Of a stretch of DNA of 9,415 nt, positions 6,757 to 9,415 are shown one piece after another (positions within the stretch are counted from its first letter, which is position 1; the number at the start of each line of letters is the position of its first letter). This DNA comes from Angelakisella sp. (lineage in GTDB: Bacteria > Bacillota > Clostridia > Oscillospirales > Ruminococcaceae). The notes under the pieces are model-generated. The model searched no databases, had not been told where the DNA came from, and saw nothing but the letters and a program-made list of their open reading frames with translations. Location of the stretch: contig JAAWEO010000066.1 in assembly GCA_022794295.1 (NCBI GenBank), forward strand, positions 1 through 9,415. Reading direction: 5' to 3'. Both the position numbers and the translations under genes were made by a program.

Positions 6757-6796
6757 AAAAACGCCGCCCCGGCCATGGTACCAGGCTGGGGCGGCG
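6757..6796 (-). terminator. Intrinsic terminator after prs
   Basis: On the minus strand a perfect 9-bp GC stem CGCCGCCCC / GGGGCGGCG encloses a 17-nt segment that can itself pair further (GCC...GGC around TGGTACCA), and TTTTT follows at once. It begins 20 bp after the prs stop. Its T-tract ends only about 20 nt before the ATG of the next gene, whose Shine-Dalgarno lies in that gap. Confidence 0.92.
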
Positions 6797-6815
6797 GGCT
6801 GCTTTCTTCGCAGGC

Positions 6816-7775
<960 letters not shown>

Positions 7776-7838
7776 CTTTCTTTTCCTCTCTCTCTGCGGT
7801 TGTTAACACAGCCTCAACTATTTTCCGTCCTGTCCGGA

Positions 7839-9062
7839 TCATTTCCTTGGATGCTTCTGGTGCTCCTTCGCCCTGTCGGGTAGGTTGGTCTGGCGGCTCC
7901 TGGCAATACAAAGGGCATCGGGGGGAACATCCTCTGTGACGGTGCTTCCGGCGGCGGTATAGGCCCCGTCCCCCAGGGTCACTGGAGCCACCAGGTTGGT
8001 GTTGCAGCCGATAAAGCAGTCATCCCCGATCACCGTGCGGTGCTTGTGGATGCCATCGTAGTTTGCGATACACACCCCACAGCCGAAATTCACCCGGGCC
8101 CCCACATCGGCGTCCCCGATGTAGGTGAGATGGGCCGACTTGGTCCCCGGGCCCACCCTGGCGTTTTTCACCTCTACAAAGTTGCCGATGCGCACCCCGG
8201 CGCTGAGATGGCTCCCCGGGCGCACCCGGCAGAAGGGGCCGATCTGGACGTCGTCCTCCAGGGTCGCCCCCAGGAGGTAGGTGGCGTCGATAACACAGCC
8301 TGCCCCCACCACAGCATTTTCCAGACGGGAATTGGGCCCGATGACAGAGCCTGGGCCCACCTTGCTTTCCCCCAGGATCATGGTGCCGGGGAGGATCCGG
8401 GCCCCGGGGGCGATCTCCGCCCGCGGATCGATCATCACCCCATCGGAAAGGGGGATATCCACCCCCGCCTCATAAAGGCGGTCCAAAGCCATATCCCGGG
8501 CGGCGCGGTTCACCTCCGCCAGCTGGCGGAAGGTTCCAGCCCGCATTCCGGCGCAGGAATCCAGGGCAGCGTAGTCCCCGGTCCGTCCTCCCCGCTCCCG
8601 GATGGCCCTTTCGGCCTTCTCCGGGGTCAGTTCCCCCGAAAAGTCCTCCAGGGCGGCCAGAAGGGACTCCCCCCTGGCCCAGCAGGCGGCCCAGGCGATC
8701 ATGGTAGCATCGTTCCCCTGTTCCCGGTGGAGGCGAAGGGCCTCGGCCAGGATCTCCGGGAACAAAAAAGGGGCGTCCCCGGGGGCAATCAGCAGGTCAG
8801 CTTCCCGGTGCTCTGCCAGAAAGGCCTTGGCGCAAAGGGCCATATCCTCCTGTCCGGCAGCAGCAGCCCCCTCCGGAAGCTCCTGGCTGATCTCCTCTCG
8901 GTTCGCACCCGCAGCAACACAGATCGTCTCGATCCCCGCCTCCCGGCAGTTGTCCCACACCCAGCGGATCAGGGGACGGAACAGCACCTGGGAAAGAGCA
9001 GTTGTCCTCCCCGGCCGGTCCGGTGTTCCCGCCGCCAGCAGAATAGCACAGGTGTTTTTCAT
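7839..9062 (-). CDS. glmU: GlmU-like protein: intact GlcN-1-P acetyltransferase domain, degenerate uridyltransferase domain
   Basis: A protein of 407 aa; canonical GlmU has about 456. GlmU normally acetylates glucosamine-1-phosphate with acetyl-CoA and then couples the product to UTP, giving cytoplasmic UDP-GlcNAc for peptidoglycan. The C-terminal left-handed beta-helix (about residues 208-390) is full of hexapeptide repeats. It retains the residues matching E. coli R333, K351, H363, Y366, N386 and K392, here R281, K299, H311, Y314, N334 and K340, at a constant offset of 52. The N-terminal domain (about 1-198) starts with LLAAG but lacks the GxGTRM...LPK signature, the QLGTGHA loop is not recognisable, and the EINTG region is missing; only GDAP (95-98) resembles the GDVP metal-site motif. 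Acetyltransferase activity is therefore expected, while uridyltransferase activity is doubtful. The ATG follows AAAGGAGG at 11 nt. glmU next to prs is the usual Firmicute order, which supports the family call. Confidence 0.9.
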   Translation of the reverse strand: MKNTCAILLAAGTPDRPGRTTALSQVLFRPLIRWVWDNCREAGIETICVAAGANREEISQELPEGAAAAGQEDMALCAKAFLAEHREADLLIAPGDAPFLFPEILAEALRLHREQGNDATMIAWAACWARGESLLAALEDFSGELTPEKAERAIRERGGRTGDYAALDSCAGMRAGTFRQLAEVNRAARDMALDRLYEAGVDIPLSDGVMIDPRAEIAPGARILPGTMILGESKVGPGSVIGPNSRLENAVVGAGCVIDATYLLGATLEDDVQIGPFCRVRPGSHLSAGVRIGNFVEVKNARVGPGTKSAHLTYIGDADVGARVNFGCGVCIANYDGIHKHRTVIGDDCFIGCNTNLVAPVTLGDGAYTAAGSTVTEDVPPDALCIARSRQTNLPDRAKEHQKHPRK

Positions 9063-9087
9063 AGATAAAAACGCCTCCTTTCAGAAG

Positions 9088-9118
9088 CCCCGGCAAAAAA
9101 ACGGAACAGGGGCCGGGG
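9088..9118 (-). promoter_or_regulatory. Stem-loop in the glmU leader
   Basis: In the transcript a perfect 7-bp stem CCCCGGC / GCCGGGG encloses a 17-nt loop rich in U. It ends about ten nt before the glmU ribosome site, so it could influence initiation. No known riboswitch is recognised. Confidence 0.5.
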
Positions 9119-9152
9119 AGCCCTCCTTGCAGTGTAGCAGATTACCGATACT

Positions 9153-9181
9153 ATTATGACAAGATTTTTTGATTTTGGCAA
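9153..9181 (-). promoter_or_regulatory. Sigma-A-like promoter of glmU-prs
   Basis: On the minus strand there is TTGCCA (9176-9181), a 17-nt A-rich spacer and CATAAT (9153-9158), each hexamer one change from consensus. The predicted start near 9146 gives a leader of about 84 nt before glmU. Confidence 0.65.
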
Positions 9182-9231
9182 GAGGGACCAGCAGTTTTTC
9201 CAAAGCAGCCCCGCCAATCCCGCAAAATTGA

Positions 9232-9258
9232 CCCCTCCCCACCCATTCCCCCATTCCC
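9232..9258 (-). other. G-quadruplex-like tract upstream of glmU
   Basis: On the minus strand five G-runs of 3-5 bases are separated by loops of 3, 3, 1 and 1 nt, fitting the G3+N1-7 pattern. It lies between the right repeat and the glmU promoter. The surrounding 9183-9319 stretch holds no gene and is strongly pyrimidine-biased on the plus strand. Confidence 0.55.
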
Positions 9259-9319
9259 ACCGCAGCACCAAAGCCACTCCCACCCCCGACCCGCAGACCT
9301 TAGCCGCGAAGCGGCTCTA

Positions 9320-9415
9320 GCCCGAAGGGCTCCGCTTTTTTCCGCAGAAAAAAGCACCTAATCCGGCCAACGAGCCTCCGGCCGCCAAAGCCCGGACGCT
9401 GGTAAGCGGCAGCAC
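9320..9415 (-). repeat. Hairpin-rich intergenic repeat, right copy (runs to the window edge)
   Basis: On the minus strand this 96-bp segment matches 121-216 of the plus strand with five mismatches, so the two copies are inverted. It holds CGGCC/GGCCG (11-nt loop), a perfect 9-bp GCTTTTTTC/GAAAAAAGC stem with TGCG loop, and AGCCC-TTC-GGGCT. A further 6-bp AGCCGC-TTC-GCGGCT hairpin follows just beyond the match, at about 9302-9316. A weaker match with the left copy continues for about 30 bp more. The element may extend past 9415. It lies upstream of the glmU promoter and could terminate transcripts arriving from outside. Confidence 0.88.

Noticed and set aside
7776..7838. Separate prs promoter in the glmU-prs gap
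   Set aside because: TTGAGG and TTAACA are present, but no -10 hexamer lies at suitable spacing; co-transcription with glmU is simpler.

Overview
The window looks like chromosomal DNA from a GC-rich Clostridia-class Firmicute, most likely an Oscillospiraceae-type gut anaerobe (my inference from gene order, base composition and protein style; no 16S or other marker is present). All convincing genes lie on the minus strand and are transcribed from right to left: glmU, prs, a small membrane protein, an Rpn/PDDEXK-type nuclease, a second small membrane protein, pth and mfd. The backbone glmU-prs-pth-mfd is the classical Firmicute block (gcaD-prs-ctc-spoVC-fin-mfd in Bacillus subtilis). Here ctc and fin are absent, and a three-gene accessory insert sits between prs and pth.

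Right part (6816-9415): an inward-facing repeat with several hairpins fills the right edge, followed by a G-rich tract. A sigma-A-like promoter (9153-9181) and a leader with a stem-loop precede glmU. GlmU keeps a complete acetyltransferase domain, but its uridyltransferase domain is about 50 residues short and lacks the nucleotide-binding signature. prs follows 63 bp later and ends at a strong intrinsic terminator (6757-6796).

Middle part (4629-6756): two four-helix membrane proteins, homologous to each other, flank an rpn-like gene. The rpn-like gene has its own good promoter (6081-6109) and six in-frame 12-bp repeats. It also has an internal ATG with a near-ideal Shine-Dalgarno that could make a separate 71-residue C-terminal protein, resembling the intragenic antitoxins reported for E. 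coli Rpn toxins. Between the first membrane protein and this promoter lies an AT-richer 135-bp element with 11-bp terminal inverted repeats and exact 8-bp flanking direct repeats, which is a MITE-like insertion.

Left part (1-4628): pth and mfd share a near-consensus promoter (4581-4609) and overlap by four bases (ATGA), so peptidyl-tRNA recycling and transcription-coupled repair are co-expressed. Downstream of mfd is a second copy of the hairpin repeat, in inverted orientation to the right-edge copy, so the whole gene block is bracketed by inverted repeats. Bases 1-120 hold nothing I can identify. The leading candidates for something new are the nested rpn gene with its paired membrane proteins, the MITE-like element, the covarying bracket repeats and the half-degenerate GlmU.
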